Source: Campylobacterales bacterium
Lineage (GTDB): Bacteria; Campylobacterota; Campylobacteria; Campylobacterales; QNZT01
NCBI GenBank assembly: GCA_027056215.1
Contig: JALULO010000127.1
Location: forward strand, 3,008 to 10,635
DNA length: 7,628 nucleotides
Direction: 5' to 3'
Shown here: in pieces, positions 1 through 5,474 of the stretch
Position numbering within the stretch: the first letter of the stretch is position 1
Layout: every line of letters begins with the position of its first letter
The notes under the pieces: model-generated
Databases searched by the model: none
Told to the model about the DNA's origin: nothing
Seen by the model: only the letters and a program-made list of their open reading frames with translations
Program-made: the position numbers and the translations under genes

Positions 1-94
1 TATGTTTCATGAAGAAAAGAAATAAAGTTTAAAGTTTATAATCTAACTATATATATTAAGTATTAGTTAATAATATCATAAGTTGGGGGGTATT

Positions 95-133
95 ATGGTG
101 CTTATCAATCATATTATCTGGGAAAAAAGATGA
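95..133 (+). CDS. Possible 12-residue leader ORF coupled to the next gene
   Basis: An ATG at 95 opens a 12-codon frame (MVLINHIIWEKR). Its TGA at 131-133 overlaps the ATG of the membrane-protein gene at 130 in an ATGA arrangement. A run of six G at 85-90 lies four bases before the ATG and could act as a Shine-Dalgarno sequence. By contrast, the main gene has only a weak G/A-rich stretch before its own start, so translational coupling is plausible. Nothing in the peptide suggests an attenuator (no run of one amino acid). It could be chance; confidence is low. The first ~90 bases of the window are AT-rich and hold no other gene that I can support. Confidence 0.3.
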   Translation: MVLINHIIWEKR

Positions 134-558
134 AAACAGCAAATAAATCCTTCTCCACCTGCTCACTCTACCTGATAGCACTGACTGTACTTGGTGGCGG
201 TGTGTTGTACTACTATATGTTCCGTACGCCGGTTCTGGCGTACGCGTGGTTTGGGATCTCTCATGAAGCTGTGCTTTCTGGAGGCGGTGTCGTTTTGGAC
301 GCACTACCCAGTTTCGTGCATGTCTTTGCGTTTTCTCTGCTGACCTGGCTGGTACTCGATCGACAACATCCGTACTGGAGTACAGGTTTCTGGGCAGGGG
401 TCAATCTGCTCTTTGAGTTTGGACAGGCGATGCCCCACAAATGGGCATCATCTTTCCCCCAAATACTCAAAATCTACTTCATAAACGGAACATTCAGCAT
501 AGCGGATATCATAGCGATCTTCCTCGCGGCGGTAGTCGCTCTAAAGATCATAAAATAA
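130..558 (+). CDS. VanZ-like small integral membrane protein
   Basis: A 142-residue hydrophobic protein with about four membrane segments, near residues 12-30, 60-77, 84-98 and 120-140. The layout is VanZ-like: a His (H64) in the second helix, then E96 and Q99 (FEFGQ) after the third, and GTFSIADIIA before the last, resembling the E..Q and D..aN..G signature of VanZ-like proteins. VanZ-family proteins are small membrane proteins; most have no known substrate, and the name does not imply glycopeptide resistance here. The ATG at 130 overlaps the stop of a tiny upstream ORF. The next gene starts 29 bases downstream on the same strand with a good ribosome site, so they may share a transcript. Codon use is noticeably more GC-rich than in the rest of the window. 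The coding region is convincing; the family assignment is moderate. Confidence 0.75.
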   Translation: MKTANKSFSTCSLYLIALTVLGGGVLYYYMFRTPVLAYAWFGISHEAVLSGGGVVLDALPSFVHVFAFSLLTWLVLDRQHPYWSTGFWAGVNLLFEFGQAMPHKWASSFPQILKIYFINGTFSIADIIAIFLAAVVALKIIK

Positions 559-587
559 AAGTCACAATATAACAAGGAGTGTATGAG

Positions 588-1547
588 ATGAACAAAAGTA
601 TGTTACAGAGTATCAAGCTCTTGCTAGTACTCATAACAGGAGCGTTTTTGCTGCTGGGAAGTGCGAACTTAGGAGGTCTTACGGCAAATGCCGGAGTAGA
701 TCAAACCATCACCGAAGGACAAAGCGTCACGCTCGACGGCTCGAAAAGTACCGCCGACGAAGGCGAAACACTCACCGGCTACAAATGGAGCGAAGGGAGT
801 ACAGTTTACTGCGAAAACGCCAAAATCTGTACCGTTGACAATCTTTCCAAAGGTGAGCATTACATCACGCTGACAGTGACGCAGAGCGACGGGTTGACGG
901 CGACGGATAGGGTGAAGGTGAAAGTTGAAGCGCAGCAGGAAAACGGTGCAGATAAAATTTCTTCCGTTACTTCCCCGGCGATGGCGGGAGCGACTATCGA
1001 ACTCTATGACGATCAAAACAGGCTTCTTCTGAAAAAATCAAATGCTATAGACAGTTCAGGTGCCTATAGTGTCAGCTTTGATGCAGATGATGAAGCAAAG
1101 CTTAGCGACTTTTTTGTTCTGAAAGCTACTAAGGGTGATAAAGAGATAGATAGTGTTATCATCGGGTACTGGGGTGATGATGGATTTAGCGGTGATGCGA
1201 GTTATCTTAGTTATGACTCAACGGCTGCTTATCTCATAGCACTTTATACAGGTGACACAACATTTGAAAATATCAAAAGGTTTTTACTTTCCTTTAGAAA
1301 TGGAGCATTTGATAAAACAGATATCGACTCTTATAAGTACCCATATAGACACATCATCGAACAAGTGAGTACGGATGTGAAAAACTATATAGAAGGACAT
1401 GGAGCAAAACCTACAAAAGAGTCCATCCTAGCATATACTGCAACACAAAATATCATACCAGTAAATACCCTAAACACTATCGCACAAGAAGATGGAGATA
1501 GATTTGCCACTTCATTTGTGTTTGAGCAAGATGGTAAAAAAACCTAG
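588..1547 (+). CDS. N-terminal part of a secreted PKD-domain protein, split by frameshift from the lipase ORF
   Basis: 319 residues from ATG 588. AAGGAG at 574-579 sits eight bases upstream; an in-frame GTG at 579 overlaps this site and is rejected. Residues 1-25 are a Sec signal peptide (Lys-containing start, then a Leu-rich core, ending near GSA) without a lipobox Cys. Residues ~31-115 form a PKD/Ig-like domain (ANAGVDQTI, VTLDGS, GEHYITLTV). It is clearly paralogous to the PKD domain at 3838-4085 of the next ORF. From ~125 follows a second beta-rich region (AGATIELYDD...GAYSVSF) and a Lys/Asp-rich part without recognised motifs. The frame ends at tandem TAG TAG (1545-1550), just after an A7 tract. 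One extra A would join it to the next ORF, giving 1344 residues. Base composition changes within the gene: GC-rich to about 960-1010, AT-rich after. It is probably not a complete protein on its own. Confidence 0.8.
   Translation: MNKSMLQSIKLLLVLITGAFLLLGSANLGGLTANAGVDQTITEGQSVTLDGSKSTADEGETLTGYKWSEGSTVYCENAKICTVDNLSKGEHYITLTVTQSDGLTATDRVKVKVEAQQENGADKISSVTSPAMAGATIELYDDQNRLLLKKSNAIDSSGAYSVSFDADDEAKLSDFFVLKATKGDKEIDSVIIGYWGDDGFSGDASYLSYDSTAAYLIALYTGDTTFENIKRFLLSFRNGAFDKTDIDSYKYPYRHIIEQVSTDVKNYIEGHGAKPTKESILAYTATQNIIPVNTLNTIAQEDGDRFATSFVFEQDGKKT
1536..1542 (+). other. A7 homopolymer at the -1 frameshift point
   Basis: Seven A residues span the only place where the two long ORFs can be joined. 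The upstream frame hits TAG at 1545. The downstream frame is closed by TAA at 1535-1537 and is open from 1538 to 4621. A -1 slip on AAA AAA, or one extra A in the DNA or mRNA, restores one 1344-codon frame. This could be a homopolymer sequencing error, a phase-variable tract, a real inactivating mutation, or slippage during transcription or translation. Confidence 0.75.
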
Positions 1548-4500
1548 TAGAACTTTCATTTGATGTAGCTGATAGCAATATCACACAAGATATCGACCTT
1601 AGCACAGCAAAGTTAGAAGACTTAACTTCTGGGGATTTTGAGATATTTAGTTTTTCTATGGATATCGGGGACAATGTTCTTAGAGATGTGTATGTAGATG
1701 TAAAAGATTTGTCGAAAGTTGTTAAGTCTAGATCGAGAAGTTTGAAGAGAAGTAGAGCGATAGATGAAGCTGAAGATTTTTGTAACAAGGACAACCAATT
1801 TCATAAAAAATTTAAAGAAGTAAAAGGAGGAAATGGAGATATATACTTTTTCCAGTCTAATATTTGTACTCTAATTGATTGGGAAAAAACAAAGCTAGCT
1901 TTTATAAATGGTACTCCAAATCCATCTTTTATTTTAGAATTTAAAGATGTATATAAAACCAATGCAGTCCCAATTCTCTTACAAGCTTCATTAAACACTA
2001 TTTCTGGGCAAAAAATAACAAGTACAAATGATAAAAAGAAATTTATATTTCCTATAGACAATGCAACAAAGCTAGATACTATTATAAATCTAAATTTTGG
2101 TACTGGTAGTGGTGGTATGCATGCACAGCCTCCATATTATTTCACACTAGGTAATGTTTATGATTACTTTTCGCACACACATATCAAAGACAGTATACTA
2201 GCCTATAAAACACTTAAACAAACCCGTGCTACATCTGCACAGGATAATGCATCTGACCATTGGAATAACTATATCAGTAGCAATGAAAATCAATACAATT
2301 TAGACCCAAATGAGCCTTTGGTTATGAGTGATGTCATGACACATAGAATCACAGACTTTGATAAGTTTTTAACCAAGCTTGCTTATCCAAAGCATGATGT
2401 ATGGAGCACAACAGACTATGGTAAGCGTCCACCTGCTGATGATGGAAGAATACCTCTTCTTCTTATACATGGTTGGCAAGGAACGGGATTTGTTGGGAAT
2501 AAAGACTTAAGAAATCCTGCAATTTTAGGTTTGTGGAAAAATAGTGAATTTGCTTACTGGAACCACTTTTTAGACTATTATCTAACATCTAAATCTTTAC
2601 AAAAGAAGTATCATGTATATCTCTATAAATATACTTCTTACAAGCATGTAACTTATAATGCTTGGCAATTGAGAGACTTATTGGAGGAAGTAAAGAAAAA
2701 CCATCCAAACTCTGATCTTGCAAAAGGTTTGAATGATAAAGAGATAGGTTTAACTATCTTAGCTCACTCTATGGGTGGATTGGTTTCAAGAGCGTTGATT
2801 GAAGAACATAAATATTTTGGTGTTAGTTTAAAAGGGTTAAATAAACTTATTGCACTTGATACTCCTCATCATGGTTCACCAGCTTCACATAATTACAAAC
2901 CAGGGAATTTAGCAAAAGATTTAAAAACACATGGGGCTGCTGATTTAAACTGGGATAATTTTGATGGTGTACAAAAAGAAGTTTGGAAAAATGCTGATGA
3001 CAATAGATATGATAAAAAAACATTAAATTGTCAGAAATTTGATGAGTATTATAATACTTTAGCAGGTAAGTGGTATCCAACATCAAATCCATACTTAGCA
3101 AAGTTAAATAAAAACTTTGATGAACTTGTTTATAACTATAAAGATAAATATATATTTTATACGGCATGGAATGTGTATGGAGGATCATTTAGTGTAGATG
3201 ACATAGAATCAATGTATGGGAAAGCAGGTGCAGATTATCTGAGAGAAAAAAACTATATGCAATTATATAATGAGAGTTTATTGCACAATTTTATAAATAA
3301 TGGAATAATGGCTGTCTCTACTGACAGTATTGGAAGAAGTGGTTATGCAACTGGTGGTGCTGAACCAATCAGTAGTTCATGGTTAGCACAATATCAAAGT
3401 GCCACAGGGGAACTTGGATCTAGCGAAAATCCAAAAGTAAATGATCTCCCATCTGTTAGTGACTTTGCAGATGAAGCGGTTACACATAGCATAGATGATG
3501 TTCCGTTGATTGTCTATTCAGATGGAAGTACACATGATAATTCAATCCCTTATAGACTATTTTGGGATTATGACCATGAGATGATGATGGGCGGTGCTTA
3601 TGAAAACGGTTGGTTCGGCGGACAAGGTGTATGGGATAAATATATCGATATAGGACCTTTATTATCTAATGCTCCTGAAGGTAGTGCTTTTTTAAAGCAT
3701 AAGTTAGAGTATGTAAATGCTGCAAGACAAATTGTAAATCCAAATACTGCGGATTTAACATCAGAAAGATTAAACCCATTAATATTTGAGCCAGTATTTT
3801 TAGTCATCGAAAAAGATTTACTAGATAGTGCAGGTGTAACACTTACAGCCGATGCAGGAGAAGACAAAACTATCTCAGCAGGTCAAAGTATCACACTTGA
3901 TGGTAGTGCAAGTACAGGAGATATAACAGGCTATCAATGGGGAGAAGGTGCAAATGTTTATTGTGCGGAGTCAGCTATGACTACTTGTACGATAGCAGAC
4001 TTACTTGAGGGTGAGCATACTATCATTTTAAATGTTTATGATGCTTCAGGGAGTAGTGCTTTAGACACGATTAAAGTAACAGTAACCCCAACCCCACAAC
4101 CTTCCACCTCAAAAGTCCTAAAAACAGGACAAACAAAATGCTACGATTGGGATACAAATGCTGAAGAAGTTTGTACCCAAGAACATAAGGGACAAGATGG
4201 TTATTATGCGACTATTCAAGATTTGGGAGTAGATAGAAGTTACTCTGGTATGTCAGAAAATGGTGTTCATATCGCCGTAAGAGACAACGCTACAGACATC
4301 ATCTGGCAAGACAACTCAGAAGCAGCGTCATTTACTGGCACTTGGGAAGAAGCAAAAATACAGTGTCAAAACCTTGGTATTTCAGGAACTTGGAGACTTC
4401 CAACTATAAAAGAGTTACAAACTCTGCCTGATTTTGGTAAGGTTAATCCAGCGATAGATAGTGTATTTGAAAATACAAATACCTTAGACTACTATTGGAG

Positions 4501-4621
4501 TTCTGCTACCGATGCCAGCTATACCGGCCGTGCGTGGGGTGTTTACTTCAGCTATGGCTACTCCAGCTACGACTATAAGGCATATGACAACAATGTTCGT
4601 TGTGTGAGGTCCGGACAATAG
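1538..4621 (+). CDS. Secreted lipase-like alpha/beta-hydrolase with PKD and DGR-diversified DUF1566 C-terminus
   Basis: The first ATG is at 1658 (987 residues from there). It has no clear ribosome site, and meaningful codons run upstream to 1538, so this is best read as the continuation of the 588 ORF. Using ATG-1658 numbering: residues ~1-240 have no recognised domain. An alpha/beta-hydrolase follows with HGWQGTG (H271, oxyanion-hole type), nucleophile elbow AHSMGG (Ser371; the Ala form is also seen in Bacillus-type lipases) and LDTPHHGSP at 400. H640 in DYDHEMMMG is a candidate catalytic His. Residues ~727-810 are a PKD domain and 811-820 a Thr/Pro linker. Residues ~825-987 are a DUF1566 (Lcl/C-lectin fold) domain with WRLPTIKEL, YWSSA and VRCVRSGQ. 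Its last 42 codons (from 4493) are variable region VR1. The likely role is a secreted or surface esterase/lipase with an adaptable binding tip. The substrate is unknown, and the activity is inferred from motifs only. Confidence 0.82.
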   Translation, partial: KNLVELSFDVADSNITQDIDLSTAKLEDLTSGDFEIFSFSMDIGDNVLRDVYVDVKDLSKVVKSRSRSLKRSRAIDEAEDFCNKDNQFHKKFKEVKGGNGDIYFFQSNICTLIDWEKTKLAFINGTPNPSFILEFKDVYKTNAVPILLQASLNTISGQKITSTNDKKKFIFPIDNATKLDTIINLNFGTGSGGMHAQPPYYFTLGNVYDYFSHTHIKDSILAYKTLKQTRATSAQDNASDHWNNYISSNENQYNLDPNEPLVMSDVMTHRITDFDKFLTKLAYPKHDVWSTTDYGKRPPADDGRIPLLLIHGWQGTGFVGNKDLRNPAILGLWKNSEFAYWNHFLDYYLTSKSLQKKYHVYLYKYTSYKHVTYNAWQLRDLLEEVKKNHPNSDLAKGLNDKEIGLTILAHSMGGLVSRALIEEHKYFGVSLKGLNKLIALDTPHHGSPASHNYKPGNLAKDLKTHGAADLNWDNFDGVQKEVWKNADDNRYDKKTLNCQKFDEYYNTLAGKWYPTSNPYLAKLNKNFDELVYNYKDKYIFYTAWNVYGGSFSVDDIESMYGKAGADYLREKNYMQLYNESLLHNFINNGIMAVSTDSIGRSGYATGGAEPISSSWLAQYQSATGELGSSENPKVNDLPSVSDFADEAVTHSIDDVPLIVYSDGSTHDNSIPYRLFWDYDHEMMMGGAYENGWFGGQGVWDKYIDIGPLLSNAPEGSAFLKHKLEYVNAARQIVNPNTADLTSERLNPLIFEPVFLVIEKDLLDSAGVTLTADAGEDKTISAGQSITLDGSASTGDITGYQWGEGANVYCAESAMTTCTIADLLEGEHTIILNVYDASGSSALDTIKVTVTPTPQPSTSKVLKTGQTKCYDWDTNAEEVCTQEHKGQDGYYATIQDLGVDRSYSGMSENGVHIAVRDNATDIIWQDNSEAASFTGTWEEAKIQCQNLGISGTWRLPTIKELQTLPDFGKVNPAIDSVFENTNTLDYYWSSATDASYTGRAWGVYFSYGYSSYDYKAYDNNVRCVRSGQ
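3838..4085 (+). other. Second PKD domain, paralogous to the one at 678-935
   Basis: Encoded residues LTADAGEDKTISAGQS...SITLDGS...GEHTIILNVYDASG match the N-terminal PKD domain (LTANAGVDQTITEGQS...VTLDGS...GEHYITLTV) nearly step for step, including two Cys in the YC...C pattern. The N-terminal copy is written in GC-rich codons and this one in AT-rich codons, so the duplication is old or the two parts have different origins. The pair brackets the hydrolase domain and probably serves as a rigid spacer outside the cell. Confidence 0.7.
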
Positions 4622-4630
4622 ATTTTTGAT
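4493..4630 (+). repeat. DGR variable region 1 (VR1) in the lipase C-terminus
   Basis: This 138-base stretch codes for the last 42 residues of the lipase plus nine bases past its stop. It aligns with 5761-5901 with one 3-base gap and 25 substitutions. In the first 24 codons all 13 substitutions fall in codon positions 1 or 2 and change the amino acid. Across all 25, 19 have A in one copy, and the other six can be read as both copies changed from A. The inferred template has AAC/AAT codons at the variable sites (for example TGG AAT GTT AAC), typical of DGR templates. Variable residues include A950, D952, S954, Y955, G957, G961, Y963, Y966 and Y968 (numbering from ATG 1658). Confidence 0.85.
4595..4630 (+). 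promoter_or_regulatory. Conserved 3' end of VR1, candidate IMH
   Basis: From the GTT codon at 4595 to 4630 the sequence matches 5866-5901 at 34 of 36 bases. The match runs through the VRCVRSGQ codons and past the stop codon into untranslated bases. In DGRs the invariant 3' end of VR holds the initiation-of-mutagenic-homing (IMH) signal where cDNA transfer begins. Conservation beyond the stop supports cDNA homing rather than protein-level selection alone. Confidence 0.55.
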
Positions 4631-4663
4631 AATTAAAAATAAATAGTGAAAAATGAAAAATTT

Positions 4664-4668
4664 AGGAG
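4664..4668 (+). promoter_or_regulatory. Ribosome binding site of the avd remnant
   Basis: AGGAG lies six bases before the GTG at 4675. It is what makes the GTG a believable start for the truncated Avd frame. Confidence 0.55.
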
Positions 4669-4690
4669 CTCAAAGTGTATTATGATAACT

Positions 4691-4710
4691 TGCCGATTTT
4701 TAAATCGGCA
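4691..4710. other. Perfect inverted repeat inside the avd start
   Basis: TGCCGATTT and AAATCGGCA form a nine-base perfect inverted repeat separated by TT (in practice an 8-bp stem with a 4-base loop). It starts 61 bases after VR1 ends. There is no following T-run, so it is not a typical terminator. Some DGRs need a hairpin/cruciform just downstream of VR for efficient homing, but those usually lie closer. It could also be a translational hairpin in avd mRNA. Confidence 0.4.
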
Positions 4711-4780
4711 CTTGATTTAGTGGTGTATATCGAAACTATTGTTAAGGGATTTGAGCGATATCATAAATACATTTTTATCA

Positions 4781-4812
4781 ATGGAAAATTGATAATGGAG
4801 GATGGAAAATGA
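4781..4812 (+). repeat. Left direct repeat of the four-helix-bundle cassette
   Basis: This 32-base, G/A-rich unit (built on AATGGA/AATTGA motifs) matches 5239-5270 at 28 of 32 positions. It is also related to the reverse complement of 5295-5325. It begins just where homology to Avd ends, so it marks the left edge of an insertion or replacement. Similar short ATGGA/AATTGA strings are often seen next to S23-type four-helix-bundle genes in other bacteria (from memory, not checked). Confidence 0.65.
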
Positions 4813-4845
4813 TGATAGAATATTTTAAACTTATAAGGAGTGATT

Positions 4846-5232
4846 ATGAGAGACAATCCAATTGTTACCAAAAGTTTTCATTTTTCGGTGGAGATTGTGA
4901 CTTATTATCAGTATATTGTAAAGGAACACAAGGAGTTTGTTTTATCAAAGCAGTTGCTTCGCAGTGGTACTTCGGTAGGAGCAAATATAACAGAAGCACA
5001 GGATGCACAGAGCAAAAAAGATTTTATATCAAAGATGAGTATATCTCTCAAAGAAGCCAAAGAAACAAGATATTGGCTTTATTTATTAGAAGAGTGTGGT
5101 TATCTAAACAAAGATACTACTATAACAACATACAAGAAAAGATCATTCAAACTTGTCGAACTCTTTTTACACATAGAGGAGATTATAAAAATCCTAAGCT
5201 CCATAGTAAAAACATCAAAACAACAACAATAA
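4846..5232 (+). CDS. S23-type four helix bundle protein (TIGR02436-like)
   Basis: 128 residues from ATG 4846. AAGGAG at 4835-4840 overlaps an upstream in-frame GTG at 4840, so the ATG five bases further on is the right start. The hallmark is residues ~36-55, LSKQLLRSGTSVGANITEA, followed by KKDFISKMSISLKEAKETRYWLYLL. This is the signature of the 23S-rRNA-intervening-sequence/four-helix-bundle family. The family shares its fold with DGR Avd, but this branch is commonly found as a free-standing or cassette-borne gene with no DGR. Its biochemical role is not established; nucleic-acid binding is often assumed because of Avd. The gene sits between direct repeats inside a broken DGR. Either it arrived as a mobile cassette that destroyed the DGR, or it took the place of Avd. 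The first fits the remnants on both sides better. Confidence 0.85.
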   Translation: MRDNPIVTKSFHFSVEIVTYYQYIVKEHKEFVLSKQLLRSGTSVGANITEAQDAQSKKDFISKMSISLKEAKETRYWLYLLEECGYLNKDTTITTYKKRSFKLVELFLHIEEIIKILSSIVKTSKQQQ

Positions 5233-5238
5233 TTAAAA

Positions 5239-5325
5239 ATGGAAAATTGAGAATGGACAATGGACAATGAATGAAATTCATACAAAATAAATCCCATTTT
5301 CCATTGTCCATTCTCAATTCTCCAT
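5239..5325. repeat. Right boundary repeat with long imperfect inverted repeat
   Basis: 5239-5269 and 5295-5325 are inverted copies matching at 29 of 31 positions around a 25-base spacer, so the transcript could form a long hairpin. The left arm is also the direct repeat of 4781-4812 (28 of 32). The stem lacks a GC-rich core and a T-run, so terminator function is uncertain. The three related units (two direct, one inverted) bracket the four-helix-bundle gene and look like the ends of a MITE/REP-like mobile cassette. A second, shorter inverted pair, CCCATTTT at 5293 and AAAATGGG at 5331, lies at the outer edge. Confidence 0.7.
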
Positions 5326-5333
5326 TAAATAAA

Positions 5334-5474
5334 ATGGGTCTTTTAGAGATAAAACAGTTTTTATCTGTCAAAGCTTCATTTGCGGGACATGCAAGTCATG
5401 CAAACAGCTATAAATTAATAAATAAAGTAGGAGTTATAAATGAAAAAGATCCTTTTAGTTTTGATAGGTGTTAG
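5334..5474 (+). pseudogene. C-terminal remnant of a DGR-type reverse transcriptase
   Basis: In the frame ending at TAG 5472, codons from 5343 read LEIKQFLSVKASFAGHASHA, then NSYKLINKV. The pattern aromatic-x-GHxxHANSYxL is typical of the extreme C-terminus of retron/group II intron-like and DGR reverse transcriptases (SYLGHxxHANSYxL). No palm domain, YxDD box or thumb is present: upstream of 5343 the frame enters the cassette repeat. So only about 30 residues of a protein usually near 300-400 remain, with no initiation site of their own except a chance ATG (5334, or 5271 inside the repeat). The end overlaps the next gene's start at 5440, as in a compact operon. The original RT probably ended near here, though the last ~12 codons may be read-through. 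The identification rests on a short motif plus perfect DGR context. Confidence 0.65.
5429..5433 (+). promoter_or_regulatory. Ribosome binding site of the second DUF1566 gene
   Basis: AGGAG six bases before ATG 5440, lying inside the tail of the RT remnant frame. It fixes the start of the secreted DUF1566 protein. Confidence 0.6.

Larger units (their letters stand above)
4675..4812 (+). pseudogene. avd: Truncated N-terminus of DGR accessory protein Avd
   Basis: GTG at 4675 opens a 45-codon frame with AGGAG at 4664-4668. Residues 2-33 (YYDNLPIFKSALDLVVYIE, then TIVKGFERYHKY) match the recognisable N-terminus of Avd-type four-helix-bundle proteins of DGRs, which begin with Y-D-x-LP-hydrophobic-aromatic-K and reach a FxxxYKYT-like helix end. 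Avd is about 120-130 residues and forms a barrel-shaped pentamer that binds the DGR reverse transcriptase and the template RNA. Here homology stops near residue 34 (base ~4776). The rest is read from a non-Avd repeat (4781-4812) that supplies the TGA stop. The downstream three quarters of avd is not found in the window. Position, 45 bases after the stop of a VR-containing gene, is exactly where avd sits in classical DGRs. The assignment is from memory of the family and is fairly confident. Confidence 0.72.

Noticed and set aside
579..587. GTG start at 579 for the PKD gene
   Set aside because: It overlaps the AAGGAG ribosome site; ATG 588 is correctly spaced. The same logic rejects GTG 4840 in favour of ATG 4846.
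1536..1544. Canonical programmed -1 slippery heptamer
   Set aside because: In the zero frame the site reads T AAA AAA A, not the A AAA AAG type, and no obvious stimulatory stem was found just downstream. Slippage remains possible but a programmed signal is not shown.
1658..1660. ATG 1658 as an independent start of the lipase gene
   Set aside because: There is no good ribosome site and no signal peptide after it, and protein-like codons continue upstream to 1538.
2847..3188. 113-codon minus-strand frame, and other minus-strand frames inside the lipase gene
   Set aside because: These are shadows of the coding strand with no start signals or motifs.
4846..5232. The intact four-helix-bundle gene as the true Avd of this DGR
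   Set aside because: Its SGTSVGAN signature belongs to the S23-type branch, it is bounded by its own repeats, and a better Avd N-terminus lies immediately upstream. A role as replacement Avd cannot be fully excluded.
4809..5270. 153-codon plus-strand frame overlapping the four-helix-bundle gene
   Set aside because: It lies in another frame of the clearly conserved four-helix-bundle gene, has no ribosome site and has no recognisable motif.
5239..5325. Long inverted repeat as a rho-independent terminator
   Set aside because: The stem is AT-rich with a 25-base spacer and no T-run follows; a mobile-element end fits better.
5271..5333. N-terminal part of the 67-codon frame ending at 5474
   Set aside because: The first ~21 codons are translated from the cassette inverted repeat. 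Only the part from about 5343 resembles a protein family.
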